The translations under genes and the position numbers were made by a program. The notes under the pieces were generated by a model that worked only from the letters and a program-made list of their open reading frames with translations, made no database searches and had not been told where the DNA came from. Shown one piece after another: positions 12,137 to 24,424 of a stretch of 64,000 nt of DNA; position 1 is the first letter of the stretch; each line of letters opens with the position of its first letter. Source of the DNA: Sisyra terminalis (taxonomy: Eukaryota; Arthropoda; Insecta; Neuroptera; Sisyridae); contig OY292280.1 in assembly GCA_958496175.1 (NCBI GenBank), positions 14,074,001 to 14,138,000 on the forward strand, given 5' to 3'.

Positions 12137-15100
12137 ATGGAAGCTGAAGAGGTAAGTTTTACTCCGATTCCACGAATATTTACCATTTTTATTCCATAAT
12201 TTCTCCGAAAATAACAACCACCAACCTTTCCGAACTCCTAAGAATGTTCCCGAAAAAAAAAACAAAACAAAATCGCTCGAGTCACCCTAACCAATTAAGG
12301 GTTATCTATCTGCAGCATAAACTCCTTTTTAACATGATTTTTTTGGTTTTTTAGGCGCCCCCGAGCAAAAAACCGCGAACCAGCGAGGACTTCTATCTTT
12401 TCTGCTGTTATATTCTGGAATATGAGAAATATGAACTTCAAAAACAAGAGGTACGTCATTAAGAATCCACCGAAGATTGACCAATAAAATCAATGCCAAA
12501 CAATTCAATCGACGGTAACCAATACTTAAGGAGGCAAATTTTGATTTCATTTAAATAAATCATTAAATTTTCGTAACGCATAAGCACATAGTTCATCCAA
12601 GAAACTTGATACTTTAAAATGTATTCCTCAAGTACTCGAATAACCTTTTTTGCAGACATAAACCAAGAAAATCAATGTATTGTATCTTGGCTAAAAAAAT
12701 TTCTATGCCTAAAAGTAACCCATGCGTTATAGTTTAAGTCAATATTTACTAATTTTTTTTTCTAACTCCATGGAAATAATTATATCTCAATCTACTCTAA
12801 TATTATAAAGAGGAAAGATTTGATTGTTTTTTTGTATTGAATAAGTTCCAAAACTACTTGACCGATTTGAAAAATTCTTTTACTGTTGGAAAGCTACACT
12901 ATCTCCGTTGAACATAGACTATATTAAATTTTCATTTTATTAAATTTGTCTTTTTAAATTCGACAAAATAGTGTTTTCAGGTATGATTATGTTTTTCGTA
13001 AAAGAAATAAGAGAAATCAAAATTTTCATATACCACTACAAATAGCAAATCTGAAAAGAAAATATAATCTACCCCTACGTTACGTAGACGAAGTCGCGGG
13101 AATCAGCTATATTGTATATATATATAAGAAAAATTCAAGTATATGCTCAATTGGTCATATGAAATAACATAGTTAAAACTTGAAGGTCAAAATGAGAGAA
13201 TGGCAGCTTTAAATATGTCGTTTAAGGAATTTGAAACCAGTTTGAGGAATTTATTATTTGTTGTCAATTATAAATACATTAACACCTTTTTCCGAGTCTA
13301 TAAATTACACCTTTGAATCTGCATTTTTCTCATTACCATATTATTTATTATCACAAGTTGAGAACAGGTAAAATTATTTTCAATTTCACACCTGTTTGGA
13401 ATTTATTCGATTTTGCTCACAATAACAGTCATTATGGAGCAAAGGTCAAAAATTGGACTTTAATATTTGTTTACCTAAATTCTACCGTATGATTGAAGAA
13501 CAGGTTAATCGAATTCGATAGTATTTTATTTTCAGGTACATGTTAGTGTTTCGTCAAAAAAAAAGAGTATAAAGGTCACAAACAAGTCTAATCTAAATAG
13601 TTGTACCAATTATTTTGGTTTTACTTATGGTTCCAATCTGAAGACAGCTTTACTGATTTGATAGAAACTTTGTAATCAAGCTCAACTAATTTTTATTCGG
13701 AAGAAAAGGTTGCCTATTTACGTTTAATTATTAATAATGAAAGTAGCGGTCAGAAGAAGGTCGATTAAAATAAATAAATGGACACCCATTAGTTGGATAT
13801 AAATTGGATTCTTTAATTAAAAATCTATGTTCTTTTTAAGATATCGAAAAATCAGCATCCATGAAATTAGGGTGGCCAATACATATGATATTGCGGGCCA
13901 CTTCGGAAATGCATCATAACTCCGGAAGCCTTTTTTGAAATTATATCTTAAATTCTCCATACTAAATTTAGATACACTGTAATCATTTTGATATTTCGGT
14001 TTTCACCAATTTGGTCATTATGAAAGGTAACATTTTATGAAAGCCTGATGCATATCGCGGATCGAAAAAATTGTCAAAGGTGCCTTTTGTGGTCTGCGGG
14101 TTGGCCACCTCTGACAACCTCTAATTTAAATAAACAATGAATATCTTTTATCTACATATATAAAATTGTTATATTGGTTTGGATAGATTTCAAAAGCTCA
14201 AAAAAATTATCATTGATTTAACTGAAATTTTGTCACAATATACAATCCGCTTTAAAGATTTTTATTTCTTATATCAATAACATACCTGCGATCGCAAGAA
14301 AACGGTTTTTTCAACGGCCAATTTTCATTGCTATGAACAAATAGTGATTTTTTTTGGTAGAGCAAATTTTCTCAAATCGTAATTGATAAATGTATATCTT
14401 GAAAGTAAGTTACAATTGGTACAGTGAGGGATACTGCGGGTTGATACAGGAGGTGATTCTAATAATTTATAAGCTTTTTTTGCTAAATTCAATTTATTTA
14501 CAACCATAGGCTGGCAAGACAACATCTGCCGGGTCCAGCCATGATATGACTATAAATGGTGATTTATAGTTATAGATTATAGTCAAGTAAATAATCTATC
14601 ATTATATCATACATGTGAAAAACAAAGAAATCAACATAAAACCCTATAAATATTTTTTTTCCTTAAAGTAGTTTTCATTACAATTTTTTTGTTCCAGGAA
14701 CTGCGCAACAAATCTGCTAGTCCTTTAGATAGTGCTGGAAGTATGGCATCCGAATCGAATTTCAGTTCGGGACAAGAAGAGGACACTAACAAACCTACTG
14801 ATGAAGATACAGGTATTTTTAGTAAGGAATCCTCTTAATTTTCCCTTTAACCAAATGTCTATGGTATTTGTTTTCCATTTTAACCATCTCTATCAAAAAG
14901 ACTTCAAAATTTGGTCCATGTAATGATGAATTCGGGGGATGGGGGGTTGACACGGGACACGAAACATCAAATTAGACTTCTACGCTGACTTTGAACAGTT
15001 CTACTGTTTATGCAATTTATAAAATATATTGTGCTTGTATTTACGTACAAAGGTAAACTATAAACGTAAATGTGAACAAATTTACTATTAACGTATTGTC

Positions 15101-16747
15101 CAGATATGTATTTCATAGCAGGTACGGAGCGATCCAACACGGAGGAAGGTTACTTGGCAATCGAAATATGTATCTGGGCAGTACGTCAAAAATACATTTT
15201 TTTGAGTTTTTGTCAAAATTTATGGTTATAGTTTTACTATTTTAGTGGTTCTTTTTCATAATTTATTATTTATATTTTAAGGGGTTTTCTTTATATTTTT
15301 GTGTAACACGTAACTGACACTGAAAAATCGAATTGTATATACAATTCGATTTTAAGATTAAATAGTTAAGCTAGAATTAAATATCAAATTATTATATCGA
15401 AAAATTAATATAATTATCAAGGTAACATAGGTAATTGACATTTAAATTGCTTTTTACCGTTGCTTGATAACTACGAAAGTCCTTTAGCGATTCTAGGGTT
15501 AATTAAATCCGTTATCGAGAAATATTGAAAATTTTCACGATACAAGGATCGAACCCATTACCTACTAGTTTTGGAATGGTCACCTGATTTTTCCATAAAA
15601 TTCAAGGCTTAATATCTCGTTTAATATTGATCTTCGCGATTTGGTCTACAGGAACTTTTTTGTAGAAAATCAAATTCTCTACAAGTTTTATATTTATAAT
15701 GTTTCCGTAGCTCTTGTTATTTACGAGATAAATGCAAAAAAAAACGCGAATTTTATGGAAAAATCAGGTTCAGTGGCCCGTACTACCTCACCGGTGTGAG
15801 TTACGACTTTGTCGCAATGGGCACTTTTGTAGAGCGTTTAATTCTGAGAAAAAACCATCTTCGGTAAAAGCGATCCCATGAAATGCCGCTGAGATATAGA
15901 AATTTAAAAATAAAAAATCAGAGTTTCCGTGTATTTTCAATGGGAAATCTTTACACGTCTTGGTCGAGGACTTAAAATTAATATTAAGGGCTCAAACTTT
16001 CAGAGAATTTTTTTTTGGTATTTCCAACAAAATTTCACGATGGGACCAAAAAAAATCACCCTAATAAAGATGGAGTTTTAGCAAAATTATGTTCTTATCG
16101 GTTATGGGAATGGAAAAAGCCGTTATTGTCCAGAAATTAAGTCATGTGTGTGGTATTTATTAATCAGTTAGTACAATTAAAGAAAGTGATCTTTGATACT
16201 TTTGCATATTTGATCATTAAATATAATGAGATCGTTGCATTGGAAAATAATTACAGACATAAAAAATGAAATGGTTTTTAAACTGAATGGTTAATTGCAA
16301 TGATTAATGATTGTTTTTTTAGATGGAGGTGATTCTGATTCCTGGGACGCGATTACTTGCTATTGTAAGAAACCATTTGCTGGACGTCCGATGATCGAGT
16401 GCACGAATTGCTTGACCTGGGTGCACTTATCGTGTGCCAAAATTCGCAAGACCCACATCCCCGATGTGTTCTATTGCATCCTCTGTAAAAACAGCAGTAG
16501 TATTAATAAATCGGTAAATAACCGCAAAAGTAATAGTAATAGTCCTAGTTTAAGCATAAATAGTTCACCAACAAAGCCAAGCATGAACGAAACGCCACGA
16601 AATGTGAAAGTGAAATCGAGCGTTTCGACAACGTCAACGCCCAAAGTCAAAAACCTGGTTCCGTTTACCCCAAAATATGCAAGACTGTCACCCGGTGCCA
16701 ATTCGACACCAATTGCGAAACGATCCACGGTCTCGAATTCCACATAA
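12137..16747 (+). CDS. PHF13/PHF23-type PHD-finger protein, complete
   Basis: This small nuclear chromatin reader has about 216 residues. Exons are 12137-12151, 12355-12450, 14698-14812 and 16323-16747, with phase kept at each GT/AG junction. Residues 10-30 ([20 protein letters not shown]) match the conserved N-terminal motif of the PHF13/PHF23 family. A C4HC3 PHD finger at about 84-132 follows, with [20 protein letters not shown], then C..W.H..C and C..C zinc ligands; the vertebrate relatives bind H3K4me3. The remaining 80 residues are Ser/Thr/Asn-rich with basic patches and end in VSNST. The vertebrate proteins are longer in the middle, so this is a compact form. The first exon encodes only MEAEE. 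Intron 2 is almost filled by a 1.7 kb repeat, and intron 3 carries SINE and family A remnants. The family assignment is strong; which vertebrate paralogue it matches is not resolvable. Confidence 0.9.
12786..14535 (+). mobile_element. Unclassified TE remnant filling intron 2 of the PHD gene
   Basis: The left end reads tactctaatattataaagag followed by a text common in insect repeats (aactacttgaccgattt...). The right end reads tctgccgggtccagcc. The stretch from about 13190 to 14535 matches 25660-27030 in reverse complement over nearly its whole length; shared landmarks are gagaatggcagctttaaata, gcgatcgcaag and the final cggcagacgttgtcctgc-like end. No coding frame survives. Such ends occur in non-autonomous or decayed retroelements, but the class cannot be fixed here. 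Confidence 0.6.
14958..15245. repeat. Degenerate family A copy
   Basis: It begins with a corrupted left end (ctacgctgactttgaacag) and keeps the block caatcgaaatatgtatctgg with a mirrored partner near 15095-15115. The arms are heavily diverged compared with the copy at 8258-8743, so this is an old insertion in intron 3 of the PHD gene. Confidence 0.55.
15447..15592 (-). mobile_element. tRNA-derived SINE, diverged copy
   Basis: On the minus strand it has a B-box-like gggttcgatcct and then the same body as the SINEs at 24430-25660, including the text around taaccctagaatcgctaaag and ending near ttaccg (plus strand). The A-box end is poorly preserved. Confidence 0.55.
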
Positions 16748-17550
16748 TCACCGACCAGCAGTTATTCTTTTTTTTTTTGTTGAAAAAAAAAACGCCATCT
16801 GTTATTCTTAAACAAAACTAAGATCACACATTCTCGATCATTTATTCACTAGTTATAAGATCTTTTTATTTTTTTTTCTTTTCTTAATTTTTAAGCAACT
16901 TTTCGATTAAAACATACAACGTTGATCTTCTCAAATTTTCATAATTGCGTTCATGGAAGACTTCGTCCCAACCTTCGCATACTCTCCACCCCATCCACTG
17001 GATCATATACAAATCCAAGTCTCATTTAAGTAACCAGTAGCGGATCCACTTCAAAGTCCATACAACCACTCCTGCTATCCTCCAAATGATCAAAAATCGA
17101 TTACAAAACATCCACTCTACAATAATGTCTTCACAAATAAATCTTTCATTGATCCGCTACTGTAAATTACCAAAGAAAAAACGGACAAATTCGTTACGAA
17201 ATCAACCAAGTCAAATTATGCAGCGCCCGCGTATAGGCAACCATTCATGCACATATATATTAACATTGCCTATACACGCGATTTGTAAAATTATGTCCAA
17301 AATTTGAATGATTTTCATTTGATTTTATTATACAATAACTTTTTTTTTTATGTTTTGCGATCATGTTTCAAATTATTGACTTTATTGCCTATAGCAATAT
17401 AATATTAATTTATATATTTATATATATAAGGTCGTTGTACAAGGATAATAAAAGGGTGGTCCTCAAACGTATGCTCATCGGCACCATAATGCCCACTGCT
17501 CAATCACTAATAAAAAAATAATCAAGTCCAACTTTTTAATATCGCTAGAA

Positions 17551-17711
17551 CAGTGTTTCTCAAAGATTTTTGTCCCGTGGACCAGTGATAATTTTTTAAT
17601 AACAAAATTTTACATGCTATCAAAGAACTACTACATAAGTTAATACTAATAAATAAAAAAAAATCGCGAATAGGGAAAATTTGTCCACAGACCAGCGATT
17701 GAGAATAGCTG
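17551..17711. mobile_element. hAT-like MITE (diverged)
   Basis: It starts cagtgtttctcaaag and ends ttgagaatagctg. The two ends are imperfect inverted repeats of the form common in hAT MITEs (CAGTG.TTCTCAA). The flanking 8-mers do not match, so the element is old or its ends are shifted. Confidence 0.45.
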
Positions 17712-17828
17712 TTCAAAAAAATGTGTTCTTAGACTAAAATAAAAGTTGAAGACTTCGGGCTGAAAAATGATTAACATTTAAAAACAGTGATATTAGACTT
17801 AAATAAGTTGAAATCCCTTGTTGTAGAC

Positions 17829-18177
17829 CAGTGTTTCTTAAACTTTTAAGTAAGCCGCACCCCTTTGAAACCCAAAAAAAATGTTTTTTAAAAGTTTAAT
17901 AATTTATATGGTTAGAGGTTTCTTTCGTACCTTCAGGGTAAGAAATATTCCAATTCTGTAATAAATCATGGGAAATGTGGCGCTACCACAAATGTGTCTC
18001 GGATACTAACTAATCGAAACTTTATACTTTTAGGTTAACGGTTAAAATTAGTACTCTAAACACACTTGTGGCGGCGCCATATATTAACACATTTTCCATG
18101 ATGCATTGCAGAATTGGAGTATCTTCTTTAATATTACCTTACCCCAAGGGTGCGAGCACCCTCCGGTTAAGAAACAC
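17829..18177. mobile_element. hAT-like MITE containing a family C foldback
   Basis: The terminal inverted repeats are cagtgtttcttaaactt and ccggttaagaaacacta. The flanking 8-mers are ttgtagac (17821-17828) and ttatagac (18178-18185), 7 of 8 identical, as expected for hAT target duplications. Inside, at about 17925-18165, lies a family C palindrome with ggcgctaccacaa and tgtggcggcgcc. Confidence 0.65.
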
Positions 18178-19568
18178 TATTATAGACCATAGCATATGGT
18201 TGAATCGAGAAACATCGGTTTTTGTAACGTTCAACGATGTTTCCCGATCGTTCATTTCATAATTTTTTTCACTTTATTAAAATTCTATTCCTTTTTTTCA
18301 ACTCCAAAATCAGTTAATTAACTCTCTGAAATCCTTCATTGACCAAACACATCAGAACAAGGACAAATCAGAACATGTAATTTTCTAAGTTTAATTGCAT
18401 GTTTTTTGAAATGGATATCTCTCAAGCGTATTTTTGGCAAATGCGCAACGCGTATGTATTTCAAATTACTGTGATGTTCTGTTTTGTCATGTAATTAAAA
18501 TTACAATAATTAAACCACTGTTTAAGTACAACGACCTTTTCCAAGAAATTGGTCCTTTTGTGTGCAAGACAAAGAATATAACAGAAACAATTTTCTTCAT
18601 TGAAATCAAAATGTCGAATTTGTGGGTCAAATTTTCAAGAGTCTGCCAGTCATTGTTCTGTCGTAATGGTCTGTTTTGTAGAATAAATAATTCGGTATAT
18701 AGACTAACTAATACCCGCAACTTCGTCTGAGTGACATGAAGCTTTATTTGCAATTTTTACGTAACAGACTTGTTTTCCTTTTTCATGTCAATGGTTTGAA
18801 TGCAGAAGGAACTTTTTCTTGGCATGTTTATTTATATTTGACGCATGCGTTCAAAACCAGGAATGGCATTTGTCTTATGAAATATTTCTTGGCAATTTAC
18901 ATATATTATTGACCTTAATAATTTTATTGCATTTCAATTTTGACAAATTATTTCTCTAGCTAAATATTAATGCATTTTATTTTTCACGTCCAATATAAGT
19001 GGGAGAAGTGAGTGAGCTTTGACCATGCGCGGAACTTTCCCCTTCCATAAAAATTGTCGCATCTCCTCCATTGTTTTTGTATCAAATGTTATTTCCAGCA
19101 GGAAATTGAAAACATTTTTCATTCATTATACCTTTTTGAATCATTATACCTTATTTGAAATTTGTGGATTATTATTTGCATTTTTTATGTTTTACACATA
19201 CTGTAGGTATAAGTTGATCATTGATCTCCATGCTATTGTTTTAGTTTGTGAGGCAATTTGGGTATTCCGGCAATGTTGACAAATTTATGCAACAATGCAC
19301 AAAATAGAACTTTTACTACATGTTGTAAAAGTTTATAATATCAAGTCTACAGTAATACCAAATTAATAATTCCAATTTATATTCATGTATTGAAAACACC
19401 AAATTTACTACTTCTTTTTGATCACTTCTGAATACATTATTTTTAACGACCCCAATCCTTGAGTCAAGGATTTCTTCCATGAACATAAGTTTACTACAAA
19501 AATATATTTCCTAATGTGATACCTGTTTAATATATATTGTGTACATAAACAAATGATATACTGTTTAA

Positions 19569-19749
19569 GTTGCGCATGCGCAACATACGTAATCCGCGTT
19601 TTAACATTGTGCAATCCATAACTTTCAAAATATATATGTATATGTATTTTCATAAATATTTTAAGTTTTTTTCTCTCTTTGTTTTTGGGCAAAGCACATT
19701 TCTCATATTGCAATTCGCGGTTTTCCACTCAATTGTGTTGCGCATGCGC
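19569..19749. promoter_or_regulatory. Two NRF-1/EWG-like palindromes
   Basis: Positions 19569-19584 are a perfect 16 bp palindrome, gttgcgcatgcgcaac. Positions 19740-19749 repeat its 10 bp centre, gcgcatgcgc. This is the established NRF-1 (fly Erect wing) consensus. The DNA around them is AT-rich and has no gene that I can recognise, so they may mark an unannotated transcript or be chance or repeat-borne sequence. Confidence 0.4.
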
Positions 19750-19949
19750 CTATAGTTTCTTAAATATTTCAATTCAATTGCCATAAAAATCATTTTCAAA
19801 ACGAGTAGTTTGCAGAAATAAAATTGTTTTCCAACCATGCATTTTCATTTATACTTTTACCAGGAGCATTGTGGGAAATGCCAATGGGGACAGAGGAGGG
19901 GGAAGCGTTCCTCTTTGGATTACCAAAAATTCATTAACCATTAATTAAT

Positions 19950-20312
19950 TAAATGCTAGGTTCATGTATACTTTAGCAAGGTCAAGTCAAAAGCAGGCAA
20001 TAGTGCATTTTCAACTTTGGTTTTTTATTCTATTCGCGATTTTTTGGTTAGTTCAATTCCTAACGGAAAGTACCACGGATGGAGATCAGCTGCTTTAACT
20101 ACAACGAAATGCAATTTTGGTGGAGAAGAGTGAGTGAGAGAGACTATTTGTCCCCACCAAAACGTCTCACGAATTAGCAATCTTAATATATATGATTTTC
20201 TTTGTTGTGGCTAAATTTTTATTATGGACCGATTTATTCGCGAATTAAACTAAAAACAAAGTAGAAAATGCAACGTCGCTAGATATTGACCGACTTAAAA
20301 GGGACTTGAACC
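19950..20312. repeat. Family B2 element, near full length
   Basis: The right end reads caacgtcgctagatattgac and then cgacttaaaagggacttga. The left end mirrors it loosely. The loop (20055-20200) holds ggagatcagctgctttaact and tgagagagactatttgtccc, text found again at about 39655-39785 and reversed at 40020-40145. Confidence 0.6.
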
Positions 20313-20924
20313 CATTTTCATTCCTCCTTCTCACCCCTACACGACTTCTACATTGCTTTTGTGACGTTTTTCTCTTTTCAATTTGAATTGAACTATAAAT
20401 TTGGAAATATCCGATTATTTACTTTTTATTATTCTTACTTTTTTTTTTAATTAAATAATGCTTCCATCTAATAATGAAAATGGTAAACAAAATATTCTTA
20501 TTTTACGTGATTATATTAATGTAAATTTTGCAACATTATTCCAATCGTAATTCCAGCGACGACCAAAGGTCGCGACAGTGGTTATATGACAAAACAGAAC
20601 ATATTGTTTTAATTAAGTTTCTTTGTTGGTGTTTTGATTTGTCATGTTCTGTTTTATCTTTGTTAATAAACATACACTTGTTTATAGATAGGGGTTGATT
20701 ACTTATCATATCAAGTATTATAAGTCCTCATTCCCCTAAATAAGAGAGGGTATAAAAGATTGCCACCGTAAATATTTAAATTTACTACTTAAATTATTTT
20801 AAAAATTCGAAATCATTTTACGGGTTCAATCATTATTTTGTCAACCCTCTTTTGAACTTTGTTATATTTTGTGAAACCTGTCGTGTGGAAAAAAAAGATA
20901 GTAAAATGTATCAATTTTAAATTT

Positions 20925-21425
20925 TGGCGCCTTAAGGTATTCCAATCTTAAATACATTATATATCTACTTTTATGTTAATGGTTTAAGTTAGTACTATGG
21001 TAGCACTTGTGGCGGCGCTACATCTTGACACATTTATAAGAAAGAATTAAAGAGATTGCAACCGTAAATATTTAAATTTACTACTTAAATTATTTTAAAA
21101 GATTGAAATCATTTTACGGATTCAATACCTTTTTTTTTCATCCCTCTTTTGAACTCTGTTATACTTAAAAATAAATCTAATTGGCGCCTTGGGCGCTTTA
21201 ATCCTTCACGCTAACGTAATATATAGTAACTCCAATCAGGAGGCGCCATCAAACGTGTGTCTGGAGTACTAAGTAACCGAAAATATGTACCTTACATACT
21301 TTTATGCTGACGGTTAAAATTAGTACTTCTGATACACTTTTGGCGGCACCACATCTCGACAAATTTCCCATCATGCATTTAAAATCGGAATAGTTTATTA
21401 TATATTACTTTAGAGTAAAGGATTA
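20925..21425. repeat. Two family C foldback copies
   Basis: Copies lie at about 20925-21050 (half element) and 21190-21425 (both arms). Each has the marker ttgtggcggcgc or a diverged form, the phrase acatttc..atcatgcatt, and a TA-rich tail like atattacttta. The copies are diverged from each other. Confidence 0.55.
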
Positions 21426-22834
21426 AGGCGCCAAAATATCGAGGTCTTTGGTATTTGATCTATAGACCATATGGAGGCCACATTGAATTTTAGAATTGGA
21501 ATACTTTCTTATATATTACTTCACACGTCAGGAATGTATGTTACTACTTAATTGTAAAGGAAAGAGCAGTGGTTCTTAAAATTTTTCTAAACAATGGACG
21601 TACAAACTTTTGGTTAAGAACTGTTGTTCTAAAGCGATGATGAATTAACTTGTTATATACTATTTCAGCGGTTCTCAAACCAGTGATGATATGTTTATTT
21701 ATTCTCTGGTGATATGTGCCAAGATATACTTAGTGTGTTACCAAAAAAAAAATGAGAACCACTGTACTGTAGGATAAGTATGTCCTTAATTTTTTAGCTG
21801 GAATATGAAAGAAAAAATGGCCGACACCAATTTCGTGATGCGTCACGAAAATTGGTTCATCCAGACGTTGGTAAACTGTTGGTAGTGAGCCGCATGCGGC
21901 TCTATGGCTAAAAAATGTTGGTTTGAGAACCACATGGTTGTTGAGGAGAAACTTTTGTATTCGGGATCATATTCCCAGTGGATTGTTTTGACAGTTTGCC
22001 GATCTCTGGACTCTCGGCCCCCACCAAAAATTAGGTTCATTGTTTAAATAATTAAAGATTTATGAGTACTTAGATCTAATTTAACATTAAAGTTTTAGTA
22101 ATAGTGATAACTCTTTGTACGATAATTTGCAACGAACCAAATTTTGCGTAAAATAAGGAAATTTTCTTGTCTATCACTGAAATATTTTAAGATAGAGGAT
22201 ATATAAACTGTCTATATTATGTGTAGAGATATATAAATACATATATACATATATATATATATTTATAAATAGAAATCTGTGCCTTGTAATTAAAGATATT
22301 TTTTACTTATAATTTATGAAGAAACAAAATCATGAAAAATGTTTTTCTTTTTTCGGTGTTGTGCATAAAAATCACGAAAATATTTTTTTATGTTTTCCAG
22401 CATTGAAAAATTCATATAGAACCATTTAATTTTTCATAGTGGAGTAATGAAAAACCATTTTTTATTGTAACGTGACTTGTATCATTTTCAAAATAAATGG
22501 TGTGGAGGAAATTTGTCGTTAATTAGTTAAAATGTATATAATGTAATTAATTGTGTAAGCAAATGAGAGAAAGCGGTGAAAACATTTATTTTTTCTATAT
22601 TGAATTATGTATAGTTTGTGTACAAAGCTCAAAATCAACCCTTAAATATTTGTCCAACTAATTATTATATTTCATAATTTTTATAACTAATTTTTCAAGA
22701 TAGATATAAAGATTTACTGGATTTTTAGTGATAACTTATCAATAAAGCGCATTTAAATCTTTTATCCCTTGTGTTCCCTATTATAGGTTTAACTACCCTT
22801 TATTCCTTGTCACTTAAATTAAAGCAAAGTTTTC

Positions 22835-23170
22835 ATTTAACTATATAAAAATATATTATGGTCTAATTTATGTAATATAGTTTACAAAAGTAAATTTGAA
22901 CAAATGTTCAAGTAAATGTATTACCCCTGATACCTATTTCGATTGCCTAGCAATCTTTCTCAGAAGAATTGGATCACTTCGTAATCGCTATATGATGAGT
23001 CACCCATTTATTTTTATATATAAATCATCACAAAGCAGTTACCGAAAAATCTATTACTACTTGATGACCACTGCAAAAGGTTGCTTGCCAATCGAAGCAC
23101 GTATGTCGGGCAATACGTCAAAAATATTTTTTTTTTGAACTTTTGCCAAAGTGTACTCTAGTAAACTACA
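22835..23170. repeat. Degenerate family A copy
   Basis: Both arms are recognisable: cctatttcgattgcctagca on the left and gcttgccaatcgaagcacgt on the right, around a centre of catcacaaagcagttac. The outer ends are lost. Confidence 0.5.
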
Positions 23171-23735
23171 TTTCATAAATAAGATCTCAAGTTTTTATAT
23201 ATATTGTTGGAAAAATTTTCATAACGAAGTTCGGAATTCGGTTTGCCAATGATAATTGTTGCCCATAGAAATTCGGAACCGTGAAATTAGTTCAATTGGA
23301 CGAAATTGTTGGATGATAAATGGGAAATATGGTTCAACTTGGCACATTGCAACCATTTTGATTTTTGGGTTTTGAGCTGTTTTTCTGTTAAATAAATAAA
23401 TAAATTTCATTGATATAAATCGATATTTTTGTAATAAATTATAGTAAAATAGATCGATCAATCAATCGATTATTGCAAAACAAATGATTGAAATCAAAAT
23501 GAACCAAACTACACAAAGTTGTGAATGTTTTCCGCATAATATTTAGAAAAATCAAAATATGAAGTGTTGTCGAATTTTTATGGATTTCTTTATAAAATAG
23601 AGAATATCTTTTTAATGATATTTTTGTAATGTAGTTTTAATAAAACTATTTGAAAAAAAAAACAGTATTTTTGTCAGAAAACCTATTATTTTTTAGCTGA
23701 AACAACCCCTCTTTGACATCAACGTTCAACATTTG

Positions 23736-23960
23736 GCTCAAGTGTACTTTAGCACACTCACAATCTGGCAACGTTGCATTTTCGACTTTATTTTTAAGTT
23801 AATTCGCGATTTTTTTGCTGATTTAATTCTAATATGGTATAATTCTCTCTTTTGTGGGTAAATTTTCATTATGGGCTGATTTAATCCCGAATTAAATTAA
23901 AAACAAAGTCGAAAATGCAACATTGCCAGATTGTGGGTGTGCTAAAGTACACATGAGCCG
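23736..23960. repeat. Family B1 foldback element
   Basis: It starts ggctcaagtgtactttagca and ends taaagtacacatgagcc, so the ends are inverted and about 90 bp of each arm pair. The core ggcaacgttgcattttcgac is intact on the left, with caacattgccag on the right. Confidence 0.75.
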
Positions 23961-24424
23961 AAAGTTTTTACATGATATCGCCATTGTTATTGTACGCTTG
24001 AAAAGTTTTAAACCTCTTTGGAAATTACCGAAATTCTTCAAAGTTTCATTTTGGAAAATCAATTGAAAGACATGAGAAAACTTTCAACTTTTATAATAAA
24101 ACTAGTTTTATTATTTTTTAGGAGCATTTTAGTAAAAACTTTTACATAACATAGGTATATTTCCTCCATGGCATATTGCAATAGCATTGCTATGCAAATT
24201 ATATAGCATTTTCGTTAACATGTTCTATGAAAATAATCGTCCAATGTCTAAAGAATCAACGATATTCCAATGCAAAAAAGGAATACGAAAAGTATTTTTT
24301 TACTTGTAAATCTTAATAATTATTTTTAAAGAAGTCCTACTGAAGGTAGCTAATGTAAAATTAGCAATTATATATCCAATAACATAAATACATAATTTAA
24401 ACTTAAGTAGTTATAGGAAATATT

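Larger units (their letters stand above)
16748..24424. other. Intergenic, repeat-dense, no gene seen
   Basis: The first kilobase after the PHD stop probably contains its 3' UTR; aataaa-like signals occur near 17445 and 17507 but neither is decisive. After that come hAT-like MITEs (17551-17711, 17829-18177, and fragments at 21565-21935), family C copies, a family B2 copy (about 19950-20312), a B1 copy (23736-23960), a degenerate family A copy (22835-23170) and a direct duplication of about 120 bp (20755-20880 and 21055-21175). The ORFs here are short and low in complexity. Confidence 0.6.
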
